Positions 1-11,216 of a DNA stretch of 64,000 bases are shown here, piece after piece (position 1 is the stretch's first letter; every line of letters starts with the position of its first letter). Where the stretch lies: positions 1,240,001 through 1,304,000 of the forward strand of contig NC_031673.1 of assembly GCF_001640025.1 (NCBI RefSeq), read 5' to 3'. The position numbers were made by a program, and so were the translations under genes. This stretch comes from Sugiyamaella lignohabitans. Lineage: Eukaryota; Ascomycota; Dipodascomycetes; Dipodascales; Trichomonascaceae. The notes beneath the pieces were generated by a model. That model was not told the origin of the DNA, did not search any database, and worked only from the letters and a program-made list of their open reading frames with translations.

Positions 1-46
1 TCTTAGCAGCCTTCGTTTTTGCTGATTCCTGCTGCTTTTTTGCCAT
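1..46 (-). CDS. 5' end of an unidentified lysine-rich protein (runs off left edge)
   Basis: An ATG on the minus strand at 46 opens a frame reading MAKKQQESAKTKAAK to the window edge. The same frame stays open upstream to about 129, where a TTACTTAG sequence could be a splice acceptor, so the ATG at 46 may be internal to a longer spliced protein. The residues are Lys/Ala/Gln-rich, as in many ribosome-associated proteins, but fifteen residues do not allow an assignment. It is divergent from the WDR5-like gene at 271. Confidence 0.35.
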   Translation of the reverse strand, partial: MAKKQQESAKTKAAK

Positions 47-190
47 ATTACCTAACTCCAAATTTAAACCCTTCCTGAAATCCTCTTTCTTGATGTTGTA
101 TTTCTCAATATACTTCTTGGTTCTCAACTAAGTAAAAAAATGAATCCCATTTTCTATTTTGATCGTGTGAGTTTTCATTTTCACTCGCGC

Positions 191-200
191 ATCACGTGAT
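191..200. promoter_or_regulatory. Perfect 10-bp palindrome ATCACGTGAT (E-box) in a divergent promoter
   Basis: The sequence is a perfect palindrome with a CACGTG core, 71 bp before the WDR5-like start codon and about 145 bp from the minus-strand ATG at 46. RTCACGTGAY is the classic site of the bHLH factor Cbf1 in yeasts. An identical 10-mer lies at 46793-46802 in another divergent promoter. Binding is inferred. Confidence 0.55.
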
Positions 201-270
201 ACGACTCAGCCGTACTACTAGTCTCTAAGTCGTACGTGAAGGCATCATTAAGACTTCTAAGCGTAATCAA

Positions 271-1281
271 ATGGTTCCTTCTTCGGAGTTAAAGAAGGAG
301 AATCTAATTATTTCGGATGGGAGCTACTATGCGAAACCAATTTTTGTTTCAGAACATGAGCTAAGGTCGAAAAGATATGATAGCAGTCACAGGGGTCCAG
401 TAACAGCGGTTAAATTCAGTCCGGACGGTAGATATGTAGCTTCAAGTTCAGCAGACCGAACAATTAAGATTTGGAATGTTTTAGATGGCTCTCTTATGAA
501 TACTTTAGAGGGACATATTCAAGGAGTCTCTGATATCTCATGGGAGCCGGGTTCAGAAATAGTGGCATCGGCGTCAGATGATAAGACTGTAAGGATATGG
601 GACATATTTTCTGGCAAGGCGCTGCGCATCCTGAGAGGTCATACACACCACGTTATTTCTTTATCATTTAATTACAAGGGTAATTTATTAGCTACAGGTT
701 CTGCAGATGAAAATGTTCGATTGTGGGATGTCAAAAATGGCAAATGCTTAAAAGTCTTAGCTGCACATACCCAGCCTGTGTCAGCCGTTGATTTTTCCAG
801 GGATGGAACTATTTTGACTTCCTCAAGCCACGATGGACTCATACGTCTCTGGGATACTGCGTCTGGCCATTGTCTTTTTACTCTTGTTGGAGCTACAAAC
901 ACTCCTGTAATGTACGTACGTTTTTGCCCTAATGGTAAATACTTACTGGCGTCGACTCTTGATGGCTGTATTCGTCTATGGGATTATATGAGGAATGTTT
1001 GCGTTAAAACATATAATGCTGATGGCAAGGAATGGAAATATTCCAGTCCCAGTGTATTCATCTCTAGCCCAGGAGGTTCTATGATTGCCCAAGCATATTG
1101 TGAAGGAAAATTGGGTGTATGGAATGTTCAAGACAAGCAGCTGGTTGGTGAGTTGGAACATTCTGGTTCGGTTTTAGGCACAGATATTGACAAGGAAGGT
1201 AAGCTTTTAGTTACATCCAGTAGCTCTGGAACAATTAAAATCTGGTCTATTCGCTATTCGAGTTTTGGGCAACTCCAGTAG
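271..1281 (+). CDS. SWD3: WD40 protein, WDR5/Swd3 subunit of the COMPASS H3K4 methyltransferase
   Basis: The 336-residue product is almost entirely WD40 repeats (about residues 40-330), forming a seven-bladed propeller; blades show GH...WD-type signatures such as [39 protein letters not shown] and [12 protein letters not shown]. The length and the runs [17 protein letters not shown] and [18 protein letters not shown] closely follow animal WDR5 (334 aa). That family presents histone H3 and the SET1 catalytic module in the nucleus for H3K4 methylation. The first ATG after an in-frame stop is used and no intron is needed. WD40 proteins are easily confused, but the blade-by-blade resemblance to WDR5 is strong. 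It is convergent with the acid phosphatase, 87 bp apart. Confidence 0.85.
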   Translation: MVPSSELKKENLIISDGSYYAKPIFVSEHELRSKRYDSSHRGPVTAVKFSPDGRYVASSSADRTIKIWNVLDGSLMNTLEGHIQGVSDISWEPGSEIVASASDDKTVRIWDIFSGKALRILRGHTHHVISLSFNYKGNLLATGSADENVRLWDVKNGKCLKVLAAHTQPVSAVDFSRDGTILTSSSHDGLIRLWDTASGHCLFTLVGATNTPVMYVRFCPNGKYLLASTLDGCIRLWDYMRNVCVKTYNADGKEWKYSSPSVFISSPGGSMIAQAYCEGKLGVWNVQDKQLVGELEHSGSVLGTDIDKEGKLLVTSSSSGTIKIWSIRYSSFGQLQ

Positions 1282-1367
1282 GGATTGATTTCAATTTATA
1301 ACTTTAAAATGTTCGCTTTATTGATGACAAACTATCTATACGATTCTTAATACAGCATCTCAAATGA

Positions 1368-2987
1368 TCAGATCCAGAAGAGAACAAATACTGCCAAGCT
1401 AGCCATGGCATAAGAGGAAATGGCATGCTTGGAAGCAATGCTTTCTTCGGTCGATGTGGGTACAGTAGATGGGGTGCTACTAGAAGTATTGCTAGTAGAA
1501 GTGTTTGAAAGTTGGGATACAGTACATTGTCTGTCCTTAAACAGAGTAGCGGTGTCCAACACAGATCCGTTGCTACTGGAGATAAACTCGTGTGTAATGT
1601 GAGTGCAGTTGTGGACAGTAAATTTAGACCATCCGTATGCTGTGTCCTGTGCAAACGCAGTATAATTCAGCAGTGGATATACGAGTTTGTCAGTTCCATC
1701 GTAGTGACCACCAAATCCATTTATAATATACCAAGGGGACGAAGGATTATCTAGACCATTAGAATCTGTCTCATTAAATGCCAAAGGGTCCAATCGTTGA
1801 TAGTTATGCACATGTCCATGTACGATAAGATCAACATTGTTGTCCACTAGAATCTTTTCAAACGAAGCTTGGCACTCCCAGCAGCCATCGCCATCAGGTT
1901 GATACCATGGACGATGTCCACCTACAATGACCCATGGCGTCTTAGAACGGTCGACATTTTGGAGATCGTTTGTCAGCCAATTAACTTGCTCATTCTTGGC
2001 TCCGAAGGGTCCAGAGTCAGCCCCTTGAATACCTCCAAGCTCATCAGGGGCAATGATTCCGTCAGCAAAATCTGTCTCAGTTGATATTTGAACAAAATGG
2101 ACAGATCCGTAATCAAAAGAATACCACATATTACCCACTCCACCTGATTCATTGCTAGGCATTCTCCAGTGGCTTGAATAACCAGTAAAATTTTTCTGCC
2201 CAGGAGCACAAATGCTCGAATTGAAGGTTTCACCCCAAACTGTGGCATCAAAACTTCCATCAATACAATCACCATCATGATTACCGGGGCCCACAAGGTA
2301 TGGCTTGGCACTAGTTAAGACGGAAATTTCATCGTAGAAGGCATTGAGAATAGAATTGTATACCTCGAATCCGTCAGCAATAGTGCTGTTAGGTAAATAG
2401 TGTTGGTTTTCTTCTTTGAGCCAATAATCTGCATAAGCAATATCCCCTACATGCCAGATAAATTGATAATCATTGGTGAAATTGGCAAGAGACTGAATGG
2501 TGTTTATTTCTCCAGGTTGAAGTAAACCCCCCTCCCCTTTACCAGCTACACTACTCAATCCCAAGTTACCAAAGGTACCCATGTCATTGACCATTGCAAA
2601 AACGAACGCATCAGTTGAACCTGCATTTAACGAAGTTGTGAAATTTCTAACCCCTGTAGAGTCACCATCAATCTTATAGAAGTATGTGGTGTTGCTATTA
2701 AGTCCACTTAGTAGAACATGGTTATCCCAGGATGGCGAGTTTTCGTAAGTCTGGGAAACTCCAGTAGCAGAAAGAGACAATTGACTTGCAGATGGACCAT
2801 ATGAAACGACTGGACTGTCCACCTTAGAAGGAGTACTCCAACTAATGGAGAAACCGTCAGGACCAGCATAGGCAATACGTTGCAAGGCTGGCCCAGTTAT
2901 AGCCGTCCCGTTGCTGTTAGCATCGTCACCCTTAACAATCGCAACTGCGAGAGCGAGAGAAACGCCAGTAGAAACAAATTTGAGCAT
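1368..2987 (-). CDS. Secreted GPI-anchored purple acid phosphatase (metallophosphoesterase)
   Basis: The product is about 539 residues from the ATG at 2987; the frame stays open two codons further to a TTG. It starts with a signal peptide (hydrophobic core SLALAVAIVKG), then a fibronectin-like N-terminal domain and a metallophosphoesterase domain with the purple acid phosphatase metal motifs in order: NDMG, GDIAYADYW, GPGNHDGD, GGHRPWY and HGHVHNYQR. These bind a dinuclear iron centre that hydrolyses phosphate monoesters at acid pH. A Ser/Thr-rich stretch and a final hydrophobic segment (MASLAVFVLFWI) indicate a GPI signal, so wall or plasma-membrane attachment is expected. There are many N-glycosylation sequons. 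A CACGTG lies about 206 bp upstream. This family differs from the histidine acid phosphatase PHO5. Confidence 0.88.
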   Translation of the reverse strand: MLKFVSTGVSLALAVAIVKGDDANSNGTAITGPALQRIAYAGPDGFSISWSTPSKVDSPVVSYGPSASQLSLSATGVSQTYENSPSWDNHVLLSGLNSNTTYFYKIDGDSTGVRNFTTSLNAGSTDAFVFAMVNDMGTFGNLGLSSVAGKGEGGLLQPGEINTIQSLANFTNDYQFIWHVGDIAYADYWLKEENQHYLPNSTIADGFEVYNSILNAFYDEISVLTSAKPYLVGPGNHDGDCIDGSFDATVWGETFNSSICAPGQKNFTGYSSHWRMPSNESGGVGNMWYSFDYGSVHFVQISTETDFADGIIAPDELGGIQGADSGPFGAKNEQVNWLTNDLQNVDRSKTPWVIVGGHRPWYQPDGDGCWECQASFEKILVDNNVDLIVHGHVHNYQRLDPLAFNETDSNGLDNPSSPWYIINGFGGHYDGTDKLVYPLLNYTAFAQDTAYGWSKFTVHNCTHITHEFISSSNGSVLDTATLFKDRQCTVSQLSNTSTSNTSSSTPSTVPTSTEESIASKHAISSYAMASLAVFVLFWI

Positions 2988-3192
2988 TTTCAAAAGCCAG
3001 AACTTGAAGATTTTGGGTAATACAGTCCCTGCTTTATATAAGGCACAGAATGCACTAGATTTTGTATCTCCGAGTAGAGCTCAACATCCTCGACCAATTA
3101 TTTTGCTTACAATTAACATTACTCTGTATAATGTCATGCACGGAGATACAACGGTTTCATGTCCTGTATAAACTGACTTCTGTTGATCAGGG

Positions 3193-3198
3193 CACGTG
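3193..3198. promoter_or_regulatory. CACGTG E-box upstream of the acid phosphatase
   Basis: GCACGTGC lies about 206 bp upstream of the phosphatase ATG (2987). CACGTG is the high-affinity core of Pho4-type bHLH regulators of phosphate-starvation genes, so the site would fit phosphate control, but Cbf1 shares the core. Inference only. Confidence 0.4.
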
Positions 3199-5949
3199 CG
3201 TGGACATACGTCAAGATAATTAATGAACAGTTCATGACTTTTTTGTATTTAATCAATTTTCTCCATAGGAAATTATAAGGGGGGATCTACTATATTGCCG
3301 ACATTATAAATCAGAGCAGCCTAAGAATGACATTTATCGGATATGGACTTCTCGCTGCTAGTGCTGGTGATAAGAATTAACTGAAACATAAAATGTACTA
3401 GTATGCATGATAAAGGAATTGGTGTGGGGCTAACTTGACGTGGCACCAATGCATATTCTCACACCCAATTAGGTACTATTTGACGTATCGATTTCGCCTG
3501 TTTGGCGTCGGGCCGGAACTCTCCGTAGTGCATGAACACAGAACAGTATAGCGAAAACAGTTCTCTCAAAATTTTCTGTTCAAAAGTCTGTGAGACAGGC
3601 AGCGAGCGTAGGTAGTTGAACATTAATATTAAAAAGCTACCTATCACCCCAATCTCAAAAAATGGATCGTTAGACAAGATCAATTTCCATCAGTGAATAG
3701 TAGTAACAAGAATTAATAATTTACAATTTATATTAGCATCATCCACGGAACACTGTAGCCACAGATCATATAAGCACCTGCTCTTCTATGTAATAATTAC
3801 AACTAAGTAGAATACATCCATCAGTTTTATTCATAACAAAATAGAGAAACATCTAGTTTATTACTTTATAAATTTATAGTATCATATTCCCAATCCTTAT
3901 GTTACGTTACACCTAGGCCTAGATCATCATTTATTTCTTCTTTTAAGCACATTTTGAAAAATTAAATAAATTTAAAATCTAATTTAATTTTTCACAAAGA
4001 AGAAACTTTGAAATTTCAAAATTTATTAATTGATTTATCTTAAATCATAGAAATTGGACAAGATAGGTGAAAAGCTAATATAATGTCAATATATTTGTGT
4101 GTGTTTTATAAAATATATTTCGCAAAACAATGAGGTGACGATGCCTGCCTATGATCATATATTAATAAGAAAATGCCACACATGTTTTCTTACATAAATA
4201 AAATAAATCAGTATACTATATGGGTAGAACAGAACTGCTACCTCAAATAAATTCAGCTATTGATTGCAATTAAAGGTATTGCTGTAACCATATTAGACAC
4301 TGAAATTTAAGATTATATTTACTCATTACTCATTCCCATTCTCTATATTGCATAACCTCAAATAAAATAAGATGTTTTCTTGAACAACACGATATCTATC
4401 TCATTGATTTAGGAGATGGATATTATGATGAGGAACATCCAATATCGGATATTGCTCATTACATATACTACATTAGCTTATAGATTAACTTTAATAAATG
4501 CCAAAAAGCACACAAATCATCTGTGCATTCTTTACAGTGGCATGCTCCAAGGGGATGCAACTTCGAGGTAATATCCGCGAGAGCTTGTTAAAAAAATGTA
4601 ATATAAACAAGACAGTGATTAACGAAAAATATGAAGTAATAAAATGGATTTCATGAATTTATATAAATAAAGTAAGAAAAAAGCTGCTAGCATAGATTAT
4701 CTTAATCTTGTGAAACAAAAATAATGTCAGTCTACAAAAAACGAGTCGTCGTGTTTTCTGAGGTCTTCGACATTTTGGTATTTTACAATATTATACTTAA
4801 TTCATTTCATACATGAATATATATATAGATGCCATTATACATACTAAGGATCGCACCTGTATATATATTATGTGTCTTTGAGGTACTCTGTATTCAATTG
4901 GGATCTTTTCTAGTTTTTTATTGCAATGGTGTATGTTATATTACTCTTTCCTACTGATTAGATGAGATTAAATTTACTAACCTAATGATTACGCAAGATA
5001 TTCTTTTAATTATATTATATCCTGTAAACATTTTATGCAACTTATATAATTCAAATTACCTAATGGTGACAAACACGATATTAAATGAATTATGTGTGGA
5101 ATTCTTGTTTTTTAACCGGAGTTTAAATTAAAATTCAGGTAGCTCTCCTCTACTAGACGTCAGTATAACTAGATATCTAAACGAATTGGAGCATCGATAA
5201 ATATAAAAAAACGCATTCAAACCGAAAGGCAATATTTGAAATAGCAGTAGTAGCACTTTTTTTTTAACTGACAAAAATATTGAATTCATAAATTAATATA
5301 TATTATTATATAAAAACACGTAATAGTATTCATCTCATGGTGATGGTTTTACTTGTAATAGATAACAAACTGATGATACTAGATATATATCTTGGTATTA
5401 ACCGAAAATTCGAGTCGTTATTTCTGATCCTATGAATATATATTGTCCTCCTACCTTGGTACGATTCATGATTTACTAGTCGTTAAACATACATATTTAA
5501 ATAAAAATTTACAGGATGAGCTTAATTTAATTTACATTTAAATCGAACAGATATCATGTTTTTCTAGATTTTTTTTTTTTGGTTTGTGAGAATGTTAAAT
5601 TTTGTAGAATGAATTTATTTGTATGCTCAATATAAATTTAGATTCATTTAAGTACAAAACCAATTATTTGCGCTCTAGACTCCATATGAGACATCACTGA
5701 TATAAATGTCACTATTCTAGTAAGCTATTTGTCATGTCATGAGTATACTCGAGTTATTACTTTAAATTTTACTGGCGAGTCTTGAACAACCATCCATACA
5801 TGTGATTTGATAGATGGAGTTGAATCCGTCGTGGTATCCAAGATTAATGACATACAATTTCATATATTTTTTTGTTATTGAGAGTGCTATGCTTGTTATC
5901 AATAATTAGTGTATTTTTTTTTATTTATTTCCACATTCATATTTTTTTT

Positions 5950-6022
5950 ATTTTATTGAGTAATTTATTATATATTTACAATATTTTATTGAATAATTTA
6001 TTATATATTTACAATATTTTAT
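5950..6022. repeat. 33-bp tandem duplication plus partial third copy in the AT-rich region
   Basis: Two adjacent 33-bp units (5950-5982 and 5983-6015) beginning ATTTTATTGA differ at one position (G versus A at unit position 11), followed by a partial third unit (6016-6022). It lies inside the A+T-rich, gene-free segment and is seen directly in the sequence. Confidence 0.9.
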
Positions 6023-7008
6023 TTTAAGAAGTTATCATGTCATATTTTGCAATGATTTCCAGATTAAATGGGTGCCTAAAATTATTTTATTATTTTTATT
6101 GTCTGCAATATATAAGCAAATAAGCAAGCCTTAATTAAATAAATAGATCAGGACGGTTCGGTTAATTTTTAATTTCTCAGTATTAAAATTGAGAATTCGA
6201 AGCTTGGGGAAATGAATTTGAATTGATGATATCAATAAAACTAATTGTTTGTTATCTGGCTGCTTGAGTCAGTTGCGACAGGATTTTTAGTCTCCAGCTG
6301 CAGATTTTGCTTCTTAAATCGTATTGGTTTTTTTTATTACAGAGTTTATTTATTTGTGTTGCCAGCCACGGGTTGCTAGAATTTGTTATTATTATTAATT
6401 AAATATTGGCTATAATTCTAATAATTGCACACACTAGTATTCTGGGCACATTTTAACTAAGGTTTATATACGATAGATATTTTTGGCTATTCTATTTTTT
6501 TTTCAAGTATACTACTACTACATTAGTATTTTTTCTTGTAGGTTTTTGTATCAAACGAGTATTTAGCAAGACCGTATTGGGTGCTATTGGACAAATTCTA
6601 ATCGATTTATATTATATAGTCTGCAATTAGATACCTATGCGGAGTGTACTACCAGGGCAACATGTGCGAAATATATTAATTAGTATTTTTGGCTCGAGCA
6701 ATTGGGGAAACCTGACGTTATGTTCATTTACTTTTCAGGAACTAGGGCTAGTTAAGCTTTATTCTCGAATGATTTCTGTAGTCTTGAGATAAATGCACCT
6801 GTGGACAGACATATTCATCCATTTGTGAGCGATCCTGGCGGATTCGGAGGGTGGCTCTGAAACACCCCCATAGACATAAAATCATCTCATTGCCCATGCA
6901 AGTTAATCTCAAAGAAATGCTTCTGGCTTCTATAGTAAAACATTCTTGCAATTCCAGCATGGATTGTTCGGAGAACTTCAGGTACATGCTTTAGAGAAGT
7001 CAGATACC

Positions 7009-7611
7009 CTTATCTGAATATAGAACTTGGCTGGATTCTCCTTGTAACATACAAATACTAAGGCAAGCCACACAACACTACAAATTTCCCCAGTCTGCTC
7101 CATATTGTGTTTCTAATTGACATGCGCATGCAGGAGGTCGAGTGTGGCTGCAATGCAGGAATGTGGCTATTGAGCCCTGCGTTATCGCCATCAACGCATT
7201 AATGCAGTATTATTAGATATTTATGTGCTGCCTTACCTCGTGATTTGTTATCCGAGCTGATAAGAGCACAATTGGGCGCCACTAGGGCTTACCAGATAAG
7301 CTTTTAACGTTAGACGAAATTTGTTGATTACTTGGCGGCTTCAATGGCGCAGAGATTTTTCATGCGCTGATCTGCAAGGTACTTATCACGTCATGCAGGT
7401 AGGCAGTCTTAATTTTGTTCTAAATCTCCTGTGGAATAACAAATCGAAATAAACTATTAGTAGCAAATGATAAAAAATGACGCTATAGGATACACACACT
7501 ATTACTAATATTAATGGTGAGATATTAATATATAGAATGAAATTGTGAGGTAACTATGGCGTAATTTCTCCCTCAATGGTGAGGATAGGTGACACTCGGA
7601 TTGGAGATAAG
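7009..7611. promoter_or_regulatory. Cluster of five GATAAG sites upstream of the permease
   Basis: GATAAG or its complement CTTATC occurs at 7009-7014, 7259-7264, 7295-7300, 7382-7387 and 7606-7611, with a further TTATC at 7248-7252. By chance about 0.3 would be expected in 600 bp on two strands. GATAAG is the binding site of the GATA factors (Gln3/Gat1/AreA) that switch on genes for secondary nitrogen sources. The downstream gene is a Dal5-family permease, which fits nitrogen catabolite regulation. Confidence 0.6.
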
Positions 7612-7701
7612 AACAAGTCCTAGTGGGTATAAATGCTTCTCATTTCTGGAGACATTGAAAGCTCAAGAGCTGCTTGAGTCACCGCAGTTGAACGTAATAA
7701 G

Positions 7702-9443
7702 ATGACCATTTATGTGGATAACGAGAAGGCAATCAATGTCAGCTGTACTAGACTGAGTTCAGATATTGAGAACTCATCCACTCTGTCCAAGTCAGGGCCC
7801 AAAAAGTTTTTTTTTTGGCAAGGCTTCAGTCCGTCTGGGATAGATCTTGACTCCATTGCTACTCAACCGTCCGTGTTTGACAGCGAGAAGTTGGCGCAAC
7901 ATTATGCACCCTGTCCAGAGTATGAGAACCTTCATAGATTTGATCCGTCTTTTAGGTGGACATGGGGTGAGGAAATTAGACTTCTACGGAAGTTGGACTT
8001 TAAAATCATGTTTTTCGTTGGTTTACTATTTGGTGCTCTTCAACTTGACAGGGGAAATATTAGTCAAGCAACCGCAGATAATTTCTTGATAGACTTGAAA
8101 CTTTCAACAAACGACTTCAACAATGGTAACACTATTTTCACTGTTAGTTTTTTGCTGGCTGAGCTTCCTTCTCAGCTTATAAGTAAAAAGCTTGGACCCG
8201 ACAAATGGGTTCCTACTCAAATGGTACTGTGGAGTATAGTCGCGGGTTCCCAGTTTTGGATTGAAAACAGGGCAGGATTTTTCGTTACTCGTTGCCTTCT
8301 AGGGGCTCTTCAAGGTAAGTGATAGGTTTCGTCGTTCTTTATAATAAATATCTAACACTGTGATCAGGAGGATTCATTGCCGATTGCACATTATACTTGT
8401 CATATTTTTACACAGGTGCGGAATTGACAGTGAGACTTAGTTATTTCTGGGCTGCTGATACTCTAGCAAATATTGTTGCATCTTTTCTCGGTTTTGGTTT
8501 ACTTCATATGACAGGAGTCAAAGGCTATGCGGGATGGAGATGGATGTTCTTGATAGAAGCATTATTAACTTTACTAGTTGGTGTGCTTGCTTATGGAGTG
8601 ATGCTACCGGCTCCTACCAAATCCAAGTCATGGTTTAGAGGCAAAAATGGCTGGTTTAATGAAAGAGAAGAAAAAATTATAGTCAACCGTATTCTTAGAG
8701 ACGATCCATCAAAGGGAGATATGCACAATAGACAACCAATCAATTGGACAAATTTTTGGTATACACTAACTGATTACGATATCTGGCCAATTTATATCAT
8801 TGGACTGGTTTTCCAAACCAGTACCAGCTCGGTTAGCACATACTTATCTTTGACTTTACGCTCCCTAGGTTTCAGCACGTTTCAGACAACTCTTATGGGA
8901 TTACCGTCTACTGTCGGGAACTTGATAACCATGTTGGCGGTTACGTACAGCTCGCAATATTTCAATGAAAGGTGCTTACATGGTCTCTTCAGTCAGGTCT
9001 GGTCGCTCCCTGCATTGATTGCACTGGAAAGTTTTGGAAAGAGTACACCCAAATGGACAAAGTTTGGTGTGACGACTGTGCTCATTTCACATCCTTCGAC
9101 ACATGCCATTCAAGTAGCATGGACGTCCAGAAATTCCAATTCAGTACGGACCAGGACAGTGTCGTCGGCTCTCTACAACATTTCAGCCCAACTTTCTGGA
9201 ATTATATCAAACTATATTTACAGAGCCGATGATGCTCCCCTATACAAGAGGGGAAACCGTGCCTTAATTGGAATTTGTGCTATGAATATGGCAGTATATG
9301 CACTGGTGAAAGCTTACTATATTGTTCGTAACCGTCAGAGGCGAAAAATATGGGACTCTTGGACATTGGAAGAGAAAAATGATTATCTCACCAACACAAC
9401 CGACCGTGGTAATAAGAGGATTGATTTCCAGTTCGCCCATTAG
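7702..9443 (+). CDS. Dal5/Seo1-family anion:cation symporter (MFS), one intron
   Basis: Two exons, 7702-8314 and 8368-9443, encode 562 residues. The 53-nt intron has a GTAAGT donor, a CTAAC branch site and a CAG acceptor, and joining restores LLGALQGGFIADCTLYLSYF, a conserved stretch of the family. The protein has a cytoplasmic N terminus of about 105 residues and roughly twelve membrane segments; the start of the first, with LFGALQLDRGNISQA, is the usual signature. The block NSVRTRTVSSALYN ... IYRADDAPLYKRGN resembles the Seo1/YIL166C branch. Such permeases import organic or sulfur oxyanions such as allantoate, nicotinate or sulfonates; the substrate here is unknown. It is convergent with an amidase 72 bp away, and a GATAAG cluster lies upstream, suggesting a nitrogen-source uptake role. 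Confidence 0.85.
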
Positions 9444-9515
9444 AGAGTGGTATATATAATATATGAGACTTTAAAATTTCTAATATATAGAATTATATTA
9501 TTTCATCAACTCTAT

Positions 9516-11216
9516 TTAATAACGGCCCATAGCTCTCTCAATCAATTTGCAAGCTTGTATCACCTTCTCTTCTTGCAACCTGCGGCCCACAACTTGTAAT
9601 GAGACTGGAGCATCAACATACTTCTCTGGGTCGTAAAGATCGTAGTTGAACTGGTCAGAAGGATTCTTGGGGAAATAACTAGCATCCTTCTTATCGATGT
9701 TCTGGTCAACTTTAGTAACTGGAAATATAACTGCAGGATAATCCAGCAGGTTCCACTGAGCAGTATATCCCCAGTACTTAGAATTGTGATGTGGAGGTGC
9801 TGCACCCGGGGTAGCCGGGGTTAAGATAACATCTACAGGGTGTCCATCCTCGGTTCCAGTCTCTTCCCACAGAAGATTATAGGCCGATCGATATTCATCT
9901 CTCTCAATGGCTTTAGCCCAAAGCTCAGCTATTGAGTAAGGTTTTTCAGGTACATTTTGAGAAAATATCCATGACGTTAAAGGCAATTCTTTCTCTCCTC
10001 CAGCCTTCAATATTTCCCTTTGTTCTTGAGCTCCGTCTTCGAAATATAACGACGAAATAATCTCCCAGGCCTTATCATGCCTGTATGGCTGCCATCTAAC
10101 AAGCTCAATTTCGAGACCATCAATTTTCGCCGCCTCGAGTTTGGCAATGACCTCTTTCATAGCTCTTTGAACTGGTGGATGAGGCGTCACAATTCCGTCG
10201 TTATCCAAAATTGCAATCTTAATCTTCTTGGTAAATAGAGAATTTGAGTTCCACGGAATAGGTGATAGAGAAGGATCCAATCTCCACGGCTCTTGAGAAA
10301 TTACTGATGACATAAATAACTCCACTGTTTCGAGATCCTTCGCGACTGGGCCGACCACACCTAAAATGGCTTCAGCTCCAGTATCAGCATGACAAAAGTC
10401 GCCTCCAGGAAGACGGCCACTACTGGGTTTAATAGCGTATACTCCGCAGTTACTAGCAGGTGTGCGGATAGACCCTCCAATATCTGTTGCGACACCAACC
10501 GGGCTAGCGCCAAACCCAATCAAGGCACCCTCACCACCGGATGACCCACCACAGGTAAGATTAGCATTATGAGGGTTGTTCGTAGTTCCATATATGTTAC
10601 TATGAGTTTCAATTTGCATGAGCGACTGAGGATTTGTCGTTCTTGCAAATGGAACTGCCCCAGCTGCATAGAGATTTTTCAGAAGAACAGGATCTTCCTC
10701 AATGAAATTATCAGTAAAGGCAACAAAACCAAAATTACAGTAATGTCCTTTGATTTGACACATTTCTTTAATTGAAATAGGTAGACCATGGAGGGGTCCA
10801 ATGGTTTTACCGTTTTCACGCAGATAATTGTCCAATTTCTGAGCTGTTGCTAGAGCTTCCTCTGGTAAAAGTTCTGTAATACAATTAACTGCATGCTGAG
10901 CAATAACAGCAGCCCTAAGATAGGCACCAGCTACTGATACTGAGGAATAAATGCCATTAGCTATTTTCTCCAATAGAACAGACACTTTCTCGGCAACTAT
11001 TGTGTAATCCTCATGTGTGAGACGTTCTTTCAATAAGGGCGTTGTATTTAGTGGAAGCTCATTTGGGTACTCTTGTGAGTGTTTCGACTCAATAGAAGCT
11101 GGGAAGAGCTTGTCTACATTAGCAATTGATTTATCTCTAATTTCCAGAGCGAAATCAATCGCTTCTTGCGTAGATTTGGAGGTTGGGTGATATTTGCCGA
11201 TCTTTGCTGAAGACAT
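9516..11216 (-). CDS. Amidase-signature enzyme, fungal acetamidase/general amidase type
   Basis: A single exon encodes 566 residues in the size range of Aspergillus AmdS and yeast Amd2. The amidase-signature triad is visible: Lys150 in LPISIKEM, cis-Ser225 in CGGSSGGEGAL and nucleophile Ser249 in TDIGGSIRTP. Downstream blocks such as LTPATPGAAPPH and the WNLLDYPAVIFPV motif are typical of fungal acetamidases. It would release ammonium from a carboxamide in the cytosol. It is convergent with an organic-anion permease, and several GATAA motifs lie upstream, so the pair may import and cleave a nitrogen source. The substrate cannot be read from the sequence. Confidence 0.88.
   Translation of the reverse strand: MSSAKIGKYHPTSKSTQEAIDFALEIRDKSIANVDKLFPASIESKHSQEYPNELPLNTTPLLKERLTHEDYTIVAEKVSVLLEKIANGIYSSVSVAGAYLRAAVIAQHAVNCITELLPEEALATAQKLDNYLRENGKTIGPLHGLPISIKEMCQIKGHYCNFGFVAFTDNFIEEDPVLLKNLYAAGAVPFARTTNPQSLMQIETHSNIYGTTNNPHNANLTCGGSSGGEGALIGFGASPVGVATDIGGSIRTPASNCGVYAIKPSSGRLPGGDFCHADTGAEAILGVVGPVAKDLETVELFMSSVISQEPWRLDPSLSPIPWNSNSLFTKKIKIAILDNDGIVTPHPPVQRAMKEVIAKLEAAKIDGLEIELVRWQPYRHDKAWEIISSLYFEDGAQEQREILKAGGEKELPLTSWIFSQNVPEKPYSIAELWAKAIERDEYRSAYNLLWEETGTEDGHPVDVILTPATPGAAPPHHNSKYWGYTAQWNLLDYPAVIFPVTKVDQNIDKKDASYFPKNPSDQFNYDLYDPEKYVDAPVSLQVVGRRLQEEKVIQACKLIERAMGRY

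Larger units (their letters stand above)
2988..7701. other. 4.7-kb intergenic region with no convincing gene
   Basis: This region separates the start of the phosphatase (minus strand) from the start of the permease (plus strand). Open frames in it (for example 3459-3683 and 6748-6987, both minus) are short, have no recognisable motif and are left out. From about 3700 to 6600 the sequence is strikingly A+T-rich with long A/T tracts, including a T12 run near 5570; composition returns to normal from about 6600. I see no tRNA, transposase remnant, long terminal repeat or long inverted repeat. The last 700 bp hold a GATAAG cluster belonging to the permease promoter. Confidence 0.7.

Noticed and set aside
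3459..3683. 74-codon minus-strand frame in the phosphatase-permease gap
   Set aside because: No motif, no splice context and next to A+T-rich non-coding sequence; length is compatible with chance.
3700..6600. Transposon or mitochondrial insert as source of the A+T-rich segment
   Set aside because: No terminal repeats, reverse-transcriptase or transposase frames, and no mitochondrial gene sequence recognised.
6748..6987. 79-codon minus-strand frame with several cysteines
   Set aside because: Cysteine spacing fits no zinc-finger type and there is no supporting neighbour or start context.
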